A program made the translations under genes and the position numbers. A stretch of DNA of 6,602 nt from Actinomycetes bacterium (GTDB lineage Bacteria > Actinomycetota > Acidimicrobiia > Acidimicrobiales > RAAP-2). The notes under the pieces are model-generated. The model searched no databases, was not told the DNA's origin, and was given only the letters and a program-made list of their open reading frames with translations. Of this stretch, positions 1-5,891 are shown in pieces. The DNA lies in contig JAKCEC010000072.1 in assembly GCA_021841725.1 (NCBI GenBank), forward strand, positions 1-6,602, in the 5' to 3' direction. Position 1 is the first letter of the stretch. Each line of letters starts with the position of its first letter.

Positions 1-888
1 GGCGGTGGGTTCTTCGCCCAGAAGGGGGCGGTCGACTTCTCGGGTGGCTACGTGATCCACCTGAGTGCCGGCTGCGCCGCCTTCGTGGGCGCGGCCATCG
101 TCGGTCCGCGCCGGTGGCAGGACCGGGAGAACGCCTTCCCGAGCAACCTCATGATGGTGGCGGTCGGCATCGGCATCGTCTGGCTGGGCTGGAACGGCTT
201 CAACGGCGGTGACCCGTTCTACGCGGGCGCCGACGCGGCGTCGGCGGTGCTCAACACCAACGTCGCCACGGCGGTGGGTCTCCTGGTGTGGATGTTCATG
301 GACATGCTCTTCACCAAGCAGAAGAAGCCCACGTTCCTCGGCGCGCTCAACGGTATGTTGTGCGGCCTGGTCGCGATCACGCCCTCGGCCGGTTGGGTCA
401 ACGGCACCGGTGCCATCCTGGTCGGTCTCATCGCCACCACCGTCGTCTGGTTCGCCTGGAACTACCTCTCCAAGGTCCGTCCCTTCTCCAAGGTCGACGA
501 CGCGTTGGGCGTGGTCTACACCCACGGCATCGCCGGGCTCACCGGCGGCCTGTTGGTCGGCATCCTGGCCGATCCGCACATGATCGAATACGGCGTGGTG
601 GGCAAGGTCTACGACGCGGCGGGCAGTTTCTCGGTCGCCGGGTGGTTCTACGGCCACTCGTTCCACCAGCTCTGGGAGCAGTTCCTCGCCGCCGCGTGGG
701 TGATCGGCTGGACGTCGGCGATGACGGCGCTTATCTTCTGGGTAGTGAAGATCACCGTGGGTCTGCGCGAGTCCGACGAGGTCCTCGCCATCGGTGACAT
801 TGCCATCCACGAGGAGGAGGCCTTCCCGGAGCCCACCTTCGGTGAGCCCGTTATGACCCCCAGCCACTCTCACTCAGACAACGTTTAA
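1..888 (+). CDS. amt: Ammonium channel (Amt/MEP/Rh family), 5' end missing
   Basis: This is the C-terminal 295 residues of an Amt channel, which conducts ammonium/ammonia across the cytoplasmic membrane. The reading frame is open from base 1, so the true start lies left of the window; full-length family members have roughly 400-450 residues. Numbering from the first codon shown, the DFSGG segment gives D12 and H20, matching E. coli AmtB D160 and pore H168. H175 in the YTHG segment matches the second pore histidine (H318). GFNGGD holds F67, matching the F215 gate, and D71 where AmtB has S219. Several hydrophobic helices follow one another, and a hydrophilic cytosolic tail begins near GLRESDE and includes IHEEEAFPE. 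This looks like the Amt subgroup with NGFNGGDP and HDEEAYPE-like tails, which I recall from diverse bacteria. The stop codon overlaps the Shine-Dalgarno sequence of the PII gene 8 bases downstream, so the two are surely cotranscribed. Confidence 0.96.
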   Translation, partial: GGGFFAQKGAVDFSGGYVIHLSAGCAAFVGAAIVGPRRWQDRENAFPSNLMMVAVGIGIVWLGWNGFNGGDPFYAGADAASAVLNTNVATAVGLLVWMFMDMLFTKQKKPTFLGALNGMLCGLVAITPSAGWVNGTGAILVGLIATTVVWFAWNYLSKVRPFSKVDDALGVVYTHGIAGLTGGLLVGILADPHMIEYGVVGKVYDAAGSFSVAGWFYGHSFHQLWEQFLAAAWVIGWTSAMTALIFWVVKITVGLRESDEVLAIGDIAIHEEEAFPEPTFGEPVMTPSHSHSDNV

Positions 889-896
889 GGAGCGAC

Positions 897-1235
897 ATGA
901 AATTAGTTAGTGCAGTGATTAAGCCGTTCAAGTTGGACGAGGTCAAGGTGGCGGCGCGCGAGTGCGGCGTCACGGGGATGACCGTCTCGCAGGTCCGCGG
1001 CTTCGGCCGCACCGGTGGTCACATCGAGATCTACCGCGGCAAGGAGTACGAGTTCGACTTCGTCGACAAGCTCCAGGTGGAGATCGTGACGACCGACGAG
1101 AACGTCGACCACGTCGTGGAGGCGGTGGCCGGCGCGGCGCGCACCGACACGGTGGGTGACGGGATGCTCTGGGTCACCGACATCGAGCACGTGGTGCGTA
1201 TCCGCACCGGCGAGCGCGGCCCCGGCGCCGTGTAA
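897..1235 (+). CDS. glnK: PII nitrogen-regulatory protein, divergent ligand site
   Basis: This 112-residue protein is collinear with E. coli GlnK without gaps. PII trimers sense ATP/ADP and 2-oxoglutarate and, in amt-linked pairs, block the Amt pore with their T-loop. Start: ATG at 897, with AAGGAG at 887-892 overlapping the amt stop. The T-loop (about residues 37-55) keeps Y46 and Y51, the latter being the usual uridylylation/adenylylation site, and K58, R101 and R103 are also present. Several normally invariant residues differ: Q39 is T, K40 is G, G84 is D, K85 is T and K90 is M, so the B-loop reads RTDTVGDGM instead of RTGKIGDGK. In characterised PII proteins Q39 helps bind Mg and 2-oxoglutarate, and K90 contacts ATP phosphates. 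Sensing is therefore probably altered, while trimer fold and Amt docking may persist. The symbol glnK rests on the linkage to amt; glnB is equally defensible. The 5' codons are noticeably AT-richer than the rest. A strong hairpin follows the stop. Confidence 0.95.
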   Translation: MKLVSAVIKPFKLDEVKVAARECGVTGMTVSQVRGFGRTGGHIEIYRGKEYEFDFVDKLQVEIVTTDENVDHVVEAVAGAARTDTVGDGMLWVTDIEHVVRIRTGERGPGAV

Positions 1236-1249
1236 TCTCGCGCCACGCG

Positions 1250-1285
1250 GTCCAGGGGCGCCGGGGCAACCCGGCGCCCCTGGAC
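1250..1285 (+). terminator. Perfect 16-bp GC hairpin after the PII gene
   Basis: Bases 1250-1265 are exactly complementary to 1270-1285, and the loop is the GNRA-type tetraloop GCAA. The hairpin starts 14 bases after the PII stop codon. There is no run of T after it (GTTGGCCCCCC follows), so it would be the U-poor terminator type common in high-GC actinobacteria, or alternatively an mRNA 3'-end stabiliser. It probably ends the amt-PII transcript. Confidence 0.8.
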
Positions 1286-1293
1286 GTTGGCCC

Positions 1294-1329
1294 CCCACTC
1301 GCCGTAGTGGGCACTCGCGGCACTCGCCG
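1294..1329. repeat. Small hairpin overlapping three CACTCGC direct repeats
   Basis: CCCACT at 1294-1299 pairs with AGTGGG at 1306-1311 around a 6-base loop. The heptamer CACTCGC occurs at 1296, 1312 and 1321. The block lies between the PII terminator and the start of the next gene. It could be a second terminator stem or a protein-binding site for the downstream promoter. In DNA this GC-rich, chance remains a fair explanation. Confidence 0.3.
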
Positions 1330-1345
1330 CACCCGATGCCCTGGC

Positions 1346-1351
1346 CATAAT
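1346..1351 (+). promoter_or_regulatory. Candidate -10 element (CATAAT) of a leaderless promoter
   Basis: CATAAT matches the TATAAT consensus at five of six bases and stands out in an otherwise very GC-rich gap. Only five bases (GGGAT) separate it from the GTG at 1357, so transcription would begin at or within a base or two of the start codon, giving a leaderless mRNA. No convincing -35 hexamer is seen 16-18 bases upstream. Confidence 0.5.
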
Positions 1352-1356
1352 GGGAT

Positions 1357-2256
1357 GTGCCTATTTCGCCCGACGCCCCTACCCGCGCCCCGTCGTCGAA
1401 CTCCCGTCGTCGCGGGTTCCACCAGGGGCCGCGTCTCTCGGGGGCGCTCGCCCTCGCCCTCGTCCTCGCGGGTATGGTCGGCGTGGTGCCCGCGGGGGCG
1501 TCCACCTACCGCGCTTCGGCCGCCGACGTGACGGCGACCCTGTCGTATCAGGGCAGCTACCCCACGGCCCGCCACACGACACTCACGATCTCGCGCGCCG
1601 GTCGCGAGGTGTACCACGGCGCCGTGCGCGCCTCGCTGTGCGGTGACCTCTGCTGGCCCGCGCCCACCTACGGACCGGGTAGCGCGAATCCGCTACGCGT
1701 GGTCGGTCTGCGCGCCGGCTCGCCCGACGTGGTGCTCGGCCTCTACAGCGGCGGGGCGCACTGCTGCTTCGTGATGGAGGTCTTCGCGCCGTCCTCGACG
1801 TCGCGCTACGCCATGACCGAGGTCGACCTGGGTGACCCGGGCGGGCGCCTCGAGGTTCTGCCCGGGAGCCCCTTCGCGGCCATCGTGACCGCCGACGACA
1901 CCTTCGCCTACGCCTTCACGGACTTCGCGGCGTCGGGACTGCCCCTACAGATTCTGCGCTTCAACGGCCACGGTGTCACCAACGTGACGCGCCAGTACCC
2001 GTCGCTGCTGCGCGCCGACGCCGCCGGGTGGCTCGCCGCCTTCTACGCCCAGGCGTCGTCGCACTACCGCGACTCCGTCGGCGTGATCGCGGCGTGGGCG
2101 GCGGACCAGTACCTCCTCGGACGCGCGCGCGCCGCGGACCTCTTCCTCGGCCAACAGGCGCGCGCCGGGCACCTCAACAGTCTGTTGAACCCCGCGGTGC
2201 ACGCGACGGTCTTCGTGGCCCACCTCGAGACGTTCCTCGTCCGCGCGGGGTACTGA
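1357..2256 (+). CDS. Predicted secreted protein with GGAHCC motif, function unknown
   Basis: I do not recognise a characterised family for this 299-residue protein. Residues 1-22 are basic and polar with SRRRGF at 16-21, residues 27-47 are hydrophobic, and AGA|ST near 48-49 is a plausible signal-peptidase site, so it is probably exported. The RRGF could fit a Tat signal, but Sec is equally possible. The mature part is rich in Tyr, Ser and Gly and has exactly four cysteines: C95 and C99 (SLCGDLCW) and C136-C137 (SGGAHCCF). These could form two disulfides or bind a metal. A GGAHCC-type motif is one I recall from uncharacterised secreted bacterial proteins, often next to DxDGDGxxE-like repeats; such repeats are not evident here. 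The C-terminal third looks helical and Ala-rich, with no membrane anchor or sortase signal. GTG at 1357 is preferred because of the -10 element just upstream; there is no Shine-Dalgarno sequence. The next in-frame ATG (1474) would cut away most of the signal peptide. Confidence 0.85.
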   Translation: MPISPDAPTRAPSSNSRRRGFHQGPRLSGALALALVLAGMVGVVPAGASTYRASAADVTATLSYQGSYPTARHTTLTISRAGREVYHGAVRASLCGDLCWPAPTYGPGSANPLRVVGLRAGSPDVVLGLYSGGAHCCFVMEVFAPSSTSRYAMTEVDLGDPGGRLEVLPGSPFAAIVTADDTFAYAFTDFAASGLPLQILRFNGHGVTNVTRQYPSLLRADAAGWLAAFYAQASSHYRDSVGVIAAWAADQYLLGRARAADLFLGQQARAGHLNSLLNPAVHATVFVAHLETFLVRAGY

Positions 2257-2264
2257 CCCCCGCG
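2244..2264. terminator. Hairpin between convergent genes
   Basis: CGCGGGG at 2244-2250 pairs with CCCCGCG at 2258-2264 around a 7-base loop that contains the TGA stop of the upstream gene. It lies between two genes ending only 24 bases apart, so it could end transcription from both sides. It has no T tract on either strand, and such short GC stems arise easily by chance here. Confidence 0.35.
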
Positions 2265-2280
2265 GGCGACACCTCGTCGC

Positions 2281-3045
2281 TCAGCGCGCCAGGGCGCTCG
2301 CCGTGAGGGCGATCCCGCGACCCCACGAGAGGATCTGGGCGTAGGGCAGGAACGCGGTGCCGGCCTTGGTGTGGTCCACGACCGGGTTGGCCAGGTAGCG
2401 CTCGTGACCACTCGGGTCGATGAAGAACACCTCCGAGGAGTGCACCACGTCCACGCGGGGTCCTCGCGGGATGACGCTGATGCCGTAGTCGTTCCACACC
2501 CGGCGCAGGGCGCCGATCGCGCCGGTCACGAAGTGCCACGACGCGATCGTGTCGAGTTGGTGGTCCCGGGAGAACGCCGCGACGTCGGCGACGTGCGCGT
2601 GGTACTGGTTCACGTTCACCGCGACGAAGGCCACCCGGGACGCCCGCGCACCCAGGTCGTGGTAGGCGTCGACGAATTCCTGCGACACGATGGGGCAGAT
2701 GTCGGTGCAGTGGGTATCCATGAACTCCATCACCACGACGCGCCCGCGCAGACTCGACAGGGTGAGGGGGCGACCCGTCTGGTCGACCAGCGTGAAGTCG
2801 GGCGCGAGGGCGCCCGGGACCGGGGAGAGGGCCATGAGGTCGGCCAGCGACGTCGAAATACTCGTCGGGATCCCGGTGAGTCGCGGGAGCTGGTTCTGGG
2901 CGTCGCGGTAGCGCGTGGCCACGACCGCGAGGCCGGCGGACACGACCACCAGGAAGGCCAGCGCGCCAATGAGGACCGGTCCCGGTCCACGGCGTCGCGG
3001 GGTCGCGGGCGTGGGGGGCACGACGTCGTCGGGCGTGTCGGTCAT
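2281..3045 (-). CDS. SCO1/SenC-type copper chaperone for cytochrome oxidase
   Basis: This 254-residue protein belongs to the SCO1/SenC/PrrC family. Members are thioredoxin-fold proteins that deliver copper to, or reduce the thiols of, the CuA site of cytochrome c oxidase on the outer face of the membrane. A Pro-rich cytosolic N-terminus ending in RRR is followed by one membrane helix at about 24-43, so the domain faces outward. The copper site is complete: C113 and C117 in THCTDICP (a CxxxCP motif) and H202 in VVHSSEVFFID. APDFTLVDQTGRPLTLSSLRG at 81-101 is the typical strand and turn at the start of the domain. Canonical GYTHCPDVCP is here MDTHCTDICP, a variation outside the copper ligands. 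ATG at 3045 is supported by AGGAGA (complement of 3053-3058), 7 bases upstream. It lies 70 bases downstream of gpmA on the same strand and may be cotranscribed. No oxidase genes are in view. It converges on the secreted-protein gene. Confidence 0.93.
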   Translation of the reverse strand: MTDTPDDVVPPTPATPRRRGPGPVLIGALAFLVVVSAGLAVVATRYRDAQNQLPRLTGIPTSISTSLADLMALSPVPGALAPDFTLVDQTGRPLTLSSLRGRVVVMEFMDTHCTDICPIVSQEFVDAYHDLGARASRVAFVAVNVNQYHAHVADVAAFSRDHQLDTIASWHFVTGAIGALRRVWNDYGISVIPRGPRVDVVHSSEVFFIDPSGHERYLANPVVDHTKAGTAFLPYAQILSWGRGIALTASALAR

Positions 3046-3092
3046 TAAGGCGTCTCCTGCTCGGTGCAGGTCAATCTACCGGGAGTGCCTCC

Positions 3093-3114
3093 GTCGCGCG
3101 CCCGAGTGCGCGAC
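3093..3114 (-). terminator. Weak hairpin between gpmA and the SCO gene
   Basis: On the minus strand, immediately after the gpmA stop, GTCGCG can pair with CGCGAC (3109-3114 with 3093-3098). One more G-C pair and a G-U pair extend the stem inward. There is no T tract, so it may be a partial terminator, a processing signal or nothing. The rest of the 70-base gap holds the SCO ribosome-binding site and an unconvincing -10-like TAGATT (complement of 3073-3078). Confidence 0.25.
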
Positions 3115-3115
3115 G

Positions 3116-3868
3116 CTAACCGGCCTGGCGCGCGACCGCCTCGGCCGCGGCCGCGGCGACGGCGGGGTCGCCGAGGTAGTCGGCCTCGATCACCTCGAGG
3201 GACTCGTCGAGTCGCATGAGGTAGGGGATGCCGGTGGGGATCTCCAGTTCGGCGATCTCGTCGTCGTCGATGTTCTGGAGCACTTTGCGCAGAGCGCGCA
3301 GCGAATTACCGTGGGCCACGACCAGCACCGCCCCGCCGCGCACGCCCTCGCTGCGCAGGTCCTCGGCGATGACGTCACTGAAGTACGGGGTGGTGCGCGC
3401 GACCACGTCCTTTAAGCACTCGGTCAAGGGGATCTTGTGGGGGTCGACGTCGCGGTAACGCGGGTCGCGCGCACTCGAGCGAGGGTCGTTCGAGGGCATC
3501 GGGGGCGGCGGCACGTCGTAGGAGCGACGCCAGAGCTTGAGCTGCTCCATGCCGAACTTCTCGGCGGTCTCCTTCTTGTCCTTGCCGGTGAGGTCTCCGT
3601 AGTGACGCTCATTGAGGCGCCAAGAGCGTCGCACGGGGAGCCACGAACGTCCCGCGGCGTAGAGGGAGATTTCGGCGGTGCGGATCGCGCGCGTCAGCAG
3701 CGACGTGTGTAGGAGGCGCAGGTCGAGGCCCGACGCGGCGAGGAGTTCACCGGCCACGCGGGCCTCGGCCTCGCCCTGGGCGTTGAGGTCGACGTCGTGC
3801 CAGCCGGTGAAGAGGTTGAGTTCGTTCCATTCGGAACGACCGTGACGCAGAAGTATGAGATCGGGCAC
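3116..3868 (-). CDS. gpmA: 2,3-bisphosphoglycerate-dependent phosphoglycerate mutase
   Basis: It interconverts 3-phosphoglycerate and 2-phosphoglycerate in glycolysis and gluconeogenesis, in the cytosol. With the GTG start at 3868 the protein is 250 residues, the usual GpmA length, and begins [10 protein letters not shown] just as relatives do. Catalytic residues are visible: phosphohistidine H9 in the RHG motif, R60, E87 in LNERHYG and H186 in [20 protein letters not shown] at 20-28, [13 protein letters not shown] at 111-123 and IPTGIPYL at 210-217 are also family hallmarks. An in-frame ATG at 3934 would add 22 residues (MRVYAHRR...) that GpmA proteins do not have. The GTG has no Shine-Dalgarno sequence but has a -10-like TACGAT six bases upstream, suggesting a leaderless mRNA. 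It is divergent from dnaK and upstream of the SCO gene, with no clear functional link to either. The Ala-rich C-terminal tail is normal for the family. Confidence 0.95.
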   Translation of the reverse strand: MPDLILLRHGRSEWNELNLFTGWHDVDLNAQGEAEARVAGELLAASGLDLRLLHTSLLTRAIRTAEISLYAAGRSWLPVRRSWRLNERHYGDLTGKDKKETAEKFGMEQLKLWRRSYDVPPPPMPSNDPRSSARDPRYRDVDPHKIPLTECLKDVVARTTPYFSDVIAEDLRSEGVRGGAVLVVAHGNSLRALRKVLQNIDDDEIAELEIPTGIPYLMRLDESLEVIEADYLGDPAVAAAAAEAVARQAG

Positions 3869-3874
3869 GTTGTC

Positions 3875-3904
3875 ATCGTAGTGACGTCCGCGGATAACTC
3901 CCAA
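3875..3904 (-). promoter_or_regulatory. Candidate leaderless promoter of gpmA
   Basis: On the minus strand TTGGGA (complement of 3899-3904), an 18-base spacer and TACGAT (complement of 3875-3880) resemble a sigma-70-type promoter. The -10 fits the actinobacterial TANNNT pattern and ends six bases before the GTG at 3868. Transcription would then begin at the start codon, in keeping with the missing ribosome-binding site. The -35 matches TTGACA at four of six positions. Confidence 0.5.
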
Positions 3905-3944
3905 TTCGACTCGCCGGTGGGCGTACACCCTCATCTGCTACGGG

Positions 3945-3979
3945 ACTATGGTCATTTCATACTATTGACCGTATATAGT
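3945..3979. repeat. Interrupted inverted repeat in the gpmA-dnaK control region
   Basis: GGTCA (3950-3954) and TGACC (3966-3970) are inverted around 11 bases. Outside them ACTAT (3945-3949) and ATAGT (3975-3979) are also complementary, with four extra bases (GTAT) on the right side. The site lies just upstream of the dnaK -35, in the AT-rich core between the divergent genes. It could be an operator for either gene; no regulator family is evident from the motif. Confidence 0.4.
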
Positions 3980-3981
3980 TA

Positions 3982-4002
3982 CTTGACAAGCATAGACTCA
4001 AC
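3982..4002 (+). promoter_or_regulatory. HAIR-type operator for HspR
   Basis: CTTGACA, seven bases, then ACTCAAC matches the HAIR consensus CTTGAGT-N7-ACTCAAG at 11 of 14 fixed positions and keeps the TTGA-N11-TCAA core exactly. In Streptomyces and mycobacteria HspR binds such sites with DnaK as co-repressor and shuts the dnaK operon off until heat or unfolded proteins titrate DnaK. Here the site covers the -35 hexamer and most of the promoter spacer, so a bound repressor would block RNA polymerase. Confidence 0.85.
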
Positions 4003-4012
4003 TCTGTACACT
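3983..4012 (+). promoter_or_regulatory. dnaK promoter, sigma-70 type
   Basis: A perfect -35 TTGACA (3983-3988), an 18-base spacer and a -10 TACACT (4007-4012) point to transcription starting near 4019. The leader would be about 55 bases. No CIRCE element is seen in the leader, so HrcA control is not suggested. Confidence 0.8.
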
Positions 4013-4061
4013 GGTGACAACGTCTGGCGTCCGGAGGGACCGAGCGCGGGACCAAGATATT

Positions 4062-4068
4062 GAAGGAG
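4062..4068 (+). promoter_or_regulatory. Shine-Dalgarno sequence that fixes the dnaK start
   Basis: GAAGGAG lies six bases before the ATG at 4075. A TTG at 4060 in the same frame would add five residues, but it lies upstream of this site and gives a non-canonical N-terminus, so 4075 is chosen. Confidence 0.85.
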
Positions 4069-4074
4069 CATTTC

Positions 4075-5889
4075 ATGGCTAAGGCAGTCGGCATCGACCT
4101 CGGAACCACCAACTCGGTGGTCTCAGTGTTGGAGGCGGGAGAGCCCGTCGTTATTCCGAACGCCGAGGGTGGTCGCACGACGCCGTCGGTCGTTGGGTTC
4201 TCGAAGACCGGCGAGGTTCTCGTCGGTGAGGTGGCCAAGCGACAGGCCATCACCAACCCCGAGCGCACGATCCGCTCGGTCAAGCGCCACATGGGTGAGA
4301 ACTGGACCGTCGACATCGACGGCACCAAGTACACCGCCCAAGAGATCTCGGCGCGCATCCTCCAGAAGCTCAAGCGCGACGCGGAGGCCTACCTGGGTGA
4401 CACCGTGACCCAAGCGGTCATCACCGTGCCGGCCTACTTCAACGACGCCCAGCGCACCGCGACCAAGGAGGCCGGCCAGATCGCCGGTCTCGAGGTGCTG
4501 CGCATCGTGAACGAGCCCACCGCGGCGGCCCTGGCCTACGGCCTCGACAAGGGGGGCCAGGAGCAGACGGTGTTGGTGTTCGACCTCGGTGGCGGCACCT
4601 TCGACGTGTCGGTGCTCGACATCGCCGACGGCGTCTTCGAGGTGAAGTCCACCCACGGCGACACCCACCTCGGGGGCGACGACTGGGACGAGGCGGTCAT
4701 GCAGTGGCTGATCAAGACCTTCAAGGACACCGAGGGCGTGGACCTGTCGGCCGACAAGATGGCGGTGCAGCGACTGAAGGAGGCCTCGGAGAAGGCCAAG
4801 ATCGAACTCTCCGCGGTCCAAGAGACCACGGTCAACCTCCCCTTCATCACCGCGACCGCCGAGGGCCCCAAGCACCTCGACATCAAGTTGTCGCGCGCCA
4901 AGTTCAACGAGCTCACCGCCGACCTGGTGGAGCGGTGCCGCAAGCCCTTCGACCAGGCCATCAAGGACGCGGGTCTCACCCTGGACCAGATCCACCACGT
5001 GATCATGGTCGGCGGTTCGACCCGTATCCCCGCGGTCCAGGAACTCGTCACCAAGGTGACCGGCAAGGAGCCCAACAAGAGCGTGAACCCCGACGAGGTG
5101 GTCGCCATCGGCGCCGCCGTGCAGGCGGGGGTCTTGAAGGGCGACGTCAAGGACATCTTGCTCCTGGACGTCACGCCGCTCTCCCTGGGCATCGAGACCA
5201 AGGGCGGGGTCATGACTAAGATCATCGACCGCAACACCACCATCCCCACCAAGAAGTCCCAGACGTTCACCACGGCCGACGACAATCAGCCGAGCGTCGA
5301 AGTGCACGTCCTGCAGGGGGAGCGCGAGATGGCCTCCTACAACCAGACGCTGGGCAAGTTCCAGTTGGTCGGGATCCCGCCCGCGCCGCGCGGCGTGCCC
5401 CAGATCGAGGTGACCTTCGACATCGACGCCAACGGCATCGTGCACGTCTCGGCGAAGGACACGGCGACGGGCGCGACCCAGTCGATGACCATCACCGGTG
5501 GTTCCTCGCTCTCCAAGGAGGAGATCGACCGCATGGTGCGCGACGCCGAGGCCCACGCCGAGGACGACCGCCAGCGCCGCGCCGAGGCCGAGGTGCGTAA
5601 CAACGCCGACGGCCTGGTGTACTCGACCGAGAAACTCCTGAAGGACCAGGCCGAGTCGTTCCAGGGTACCGAGCGTGAGGACGTCGAGGGGGCGTTGGCC
5701 GCCTTGAAGGAGGCGCTCACCGGCACCGACAACGACGCCATCACGGCCGCGACCGAGAAGTTGCTCTCGGCCAGTCAGGGCTTCAGCCAGCGTCTCTACG
5801 AGGAGGCCGCCAAGGCCAACTCCCAGACCGCGACCCCGCCCCCGGCCGGTGACGACGAGGACATCGTCGACGCCGAGATCGTGGACTGA
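4075..5889 (+). CDS. dnaK: Hsp70 chaperone DnaK
   Basis: DnaK binds exposed hydrophobic peptides and releases them through an ATP cycle, stimulated by DnaJ and reset by GrpE. The 604 residues carry all Hsp70 signatures: IDLGTTNS (7-14), [14 protein letters not shown] (168-181) and [15 protein letters not shown] (309-323). K70 and T175 match E. coli K70 and T199. The offset of 24 for T175 reflects the missing ATPase-domain insert near residue 75, as expected for Gram-positive DnaK. The hydrophobic interdomain linker [13 protein letters not shown] is at 357-369. The peptide-binding beta domain follows to about 475, then the helical lid and a low-complexity tail ending [12 protein letters not shown], typical of actinobacterial DnaK. 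It is the first gene of a dnaK-grpE-dnaJ operon under a HAIR-controlled promoter, and DnaK probably also serves as HspR co-repressor. Nothing is truncated or odd. Confidence 0.99.
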   Translation: MAKAVGIDLGTTNSVVSVLEAGEPVVIPNAEGGRTTPSVVGFSKTGEVLVGEVAKRQAITNPERTIRSVKRHMGENWTVDIDGTKYTAQEISARILQKLKRDAEAYLGDTVTQAVITVPAYFNDAQRTATKEAGQIAGLEVLRIVNEPTAAALAYGLDKGGQEQTVLVFDLGGGTFDVSVLDIADGVFEVKSTHGDTHLGGDDWDEAVMQWLIKTFKDTEGVDLSADKMAVQRLKEASEKAKIELSAVQETTVNLPFITATAEGPKHLDIKLSRAKFNELTADLVERCRKPFDQAIKDAGLTLDQIHHVIMVGGSTRIPAVQELVTKVTGKEPNKSVNPDEVVAIGAAVQAGVLKGDVKDILLLDVTPLSLGIETKGGVMTKIIDRNTTIPTKKSQTFTTADDNQPSVEVHVLQGEREMASYNQTLGKFQLVGIPPAPRGVPQIEVTFDIDANGIVHVSAKDTATGATQSMTITGGSSLSKEEIDRMVRDAEAHAEDDRQRRAEAEVRNNADGLVYSTEKLLKDQAESFQGTEREDVEGALAALKEALTGTDNDAITAATEKLLSASQGFSQRLYEEAAKANSQTATPPPAGDDEDIVDAEIVD

Positions 5890-5891
5890 CC

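Noticed and set aside
1350..1646. Alternative plus-strand frame starting with ATG at 1350
   Set aside because: Low-complexity Arg/Pro-rich product that overlaps the secreted protein, which has a coherent signal peptide and cysteine pattern.
2371..3048. 225-codon plus-strand open frame opposite the SCO gene
   Set aside because: Antisense to a clear SCO protein with all copper ligands; the translated product is Arg/Val/His/Asp-rich without motifs.
2281..3868. A functional gpmA-SCO module
   Set aside because: They share strand and a 70-base gap, but nothing in the sequence ties glycolysis to copper delivery; most simply adjacent housekeeping genes.
3869..3934. 22-residue N-terminal extension of GpmA from ATG 3934
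   Set aside because: No counterpart in the family, no ribosome-binding site, and it would cover the best gpmA promoter candidate.
4060..4074. TTG start five codons upstream for dnaK
   Set aside because: It lies upstream of the strong GAAGGAG; the ATG at 4075 gives the canonical [13 protein letters not shown]-terminus.
4013..4074. CIRCE (HrcA) operator in the dnaK leader
   Set aside because: No TTAGCACTC/GAGTGCTAA-like inverted repeat is present; only a 4-bp GTCC/GGAC pair is seen.
4123..5556. A 477-codon open frame antisense to dnaK, and similar long minus-strand frames opposite grpE and the PII gene
   Set aside because: Their composition (rich in Gly, Leu, Val, Arg, His and Asp) mirrors the GC-rich third positions of the sense genes; no ribosome-binding site, promoter or recognisable domain.
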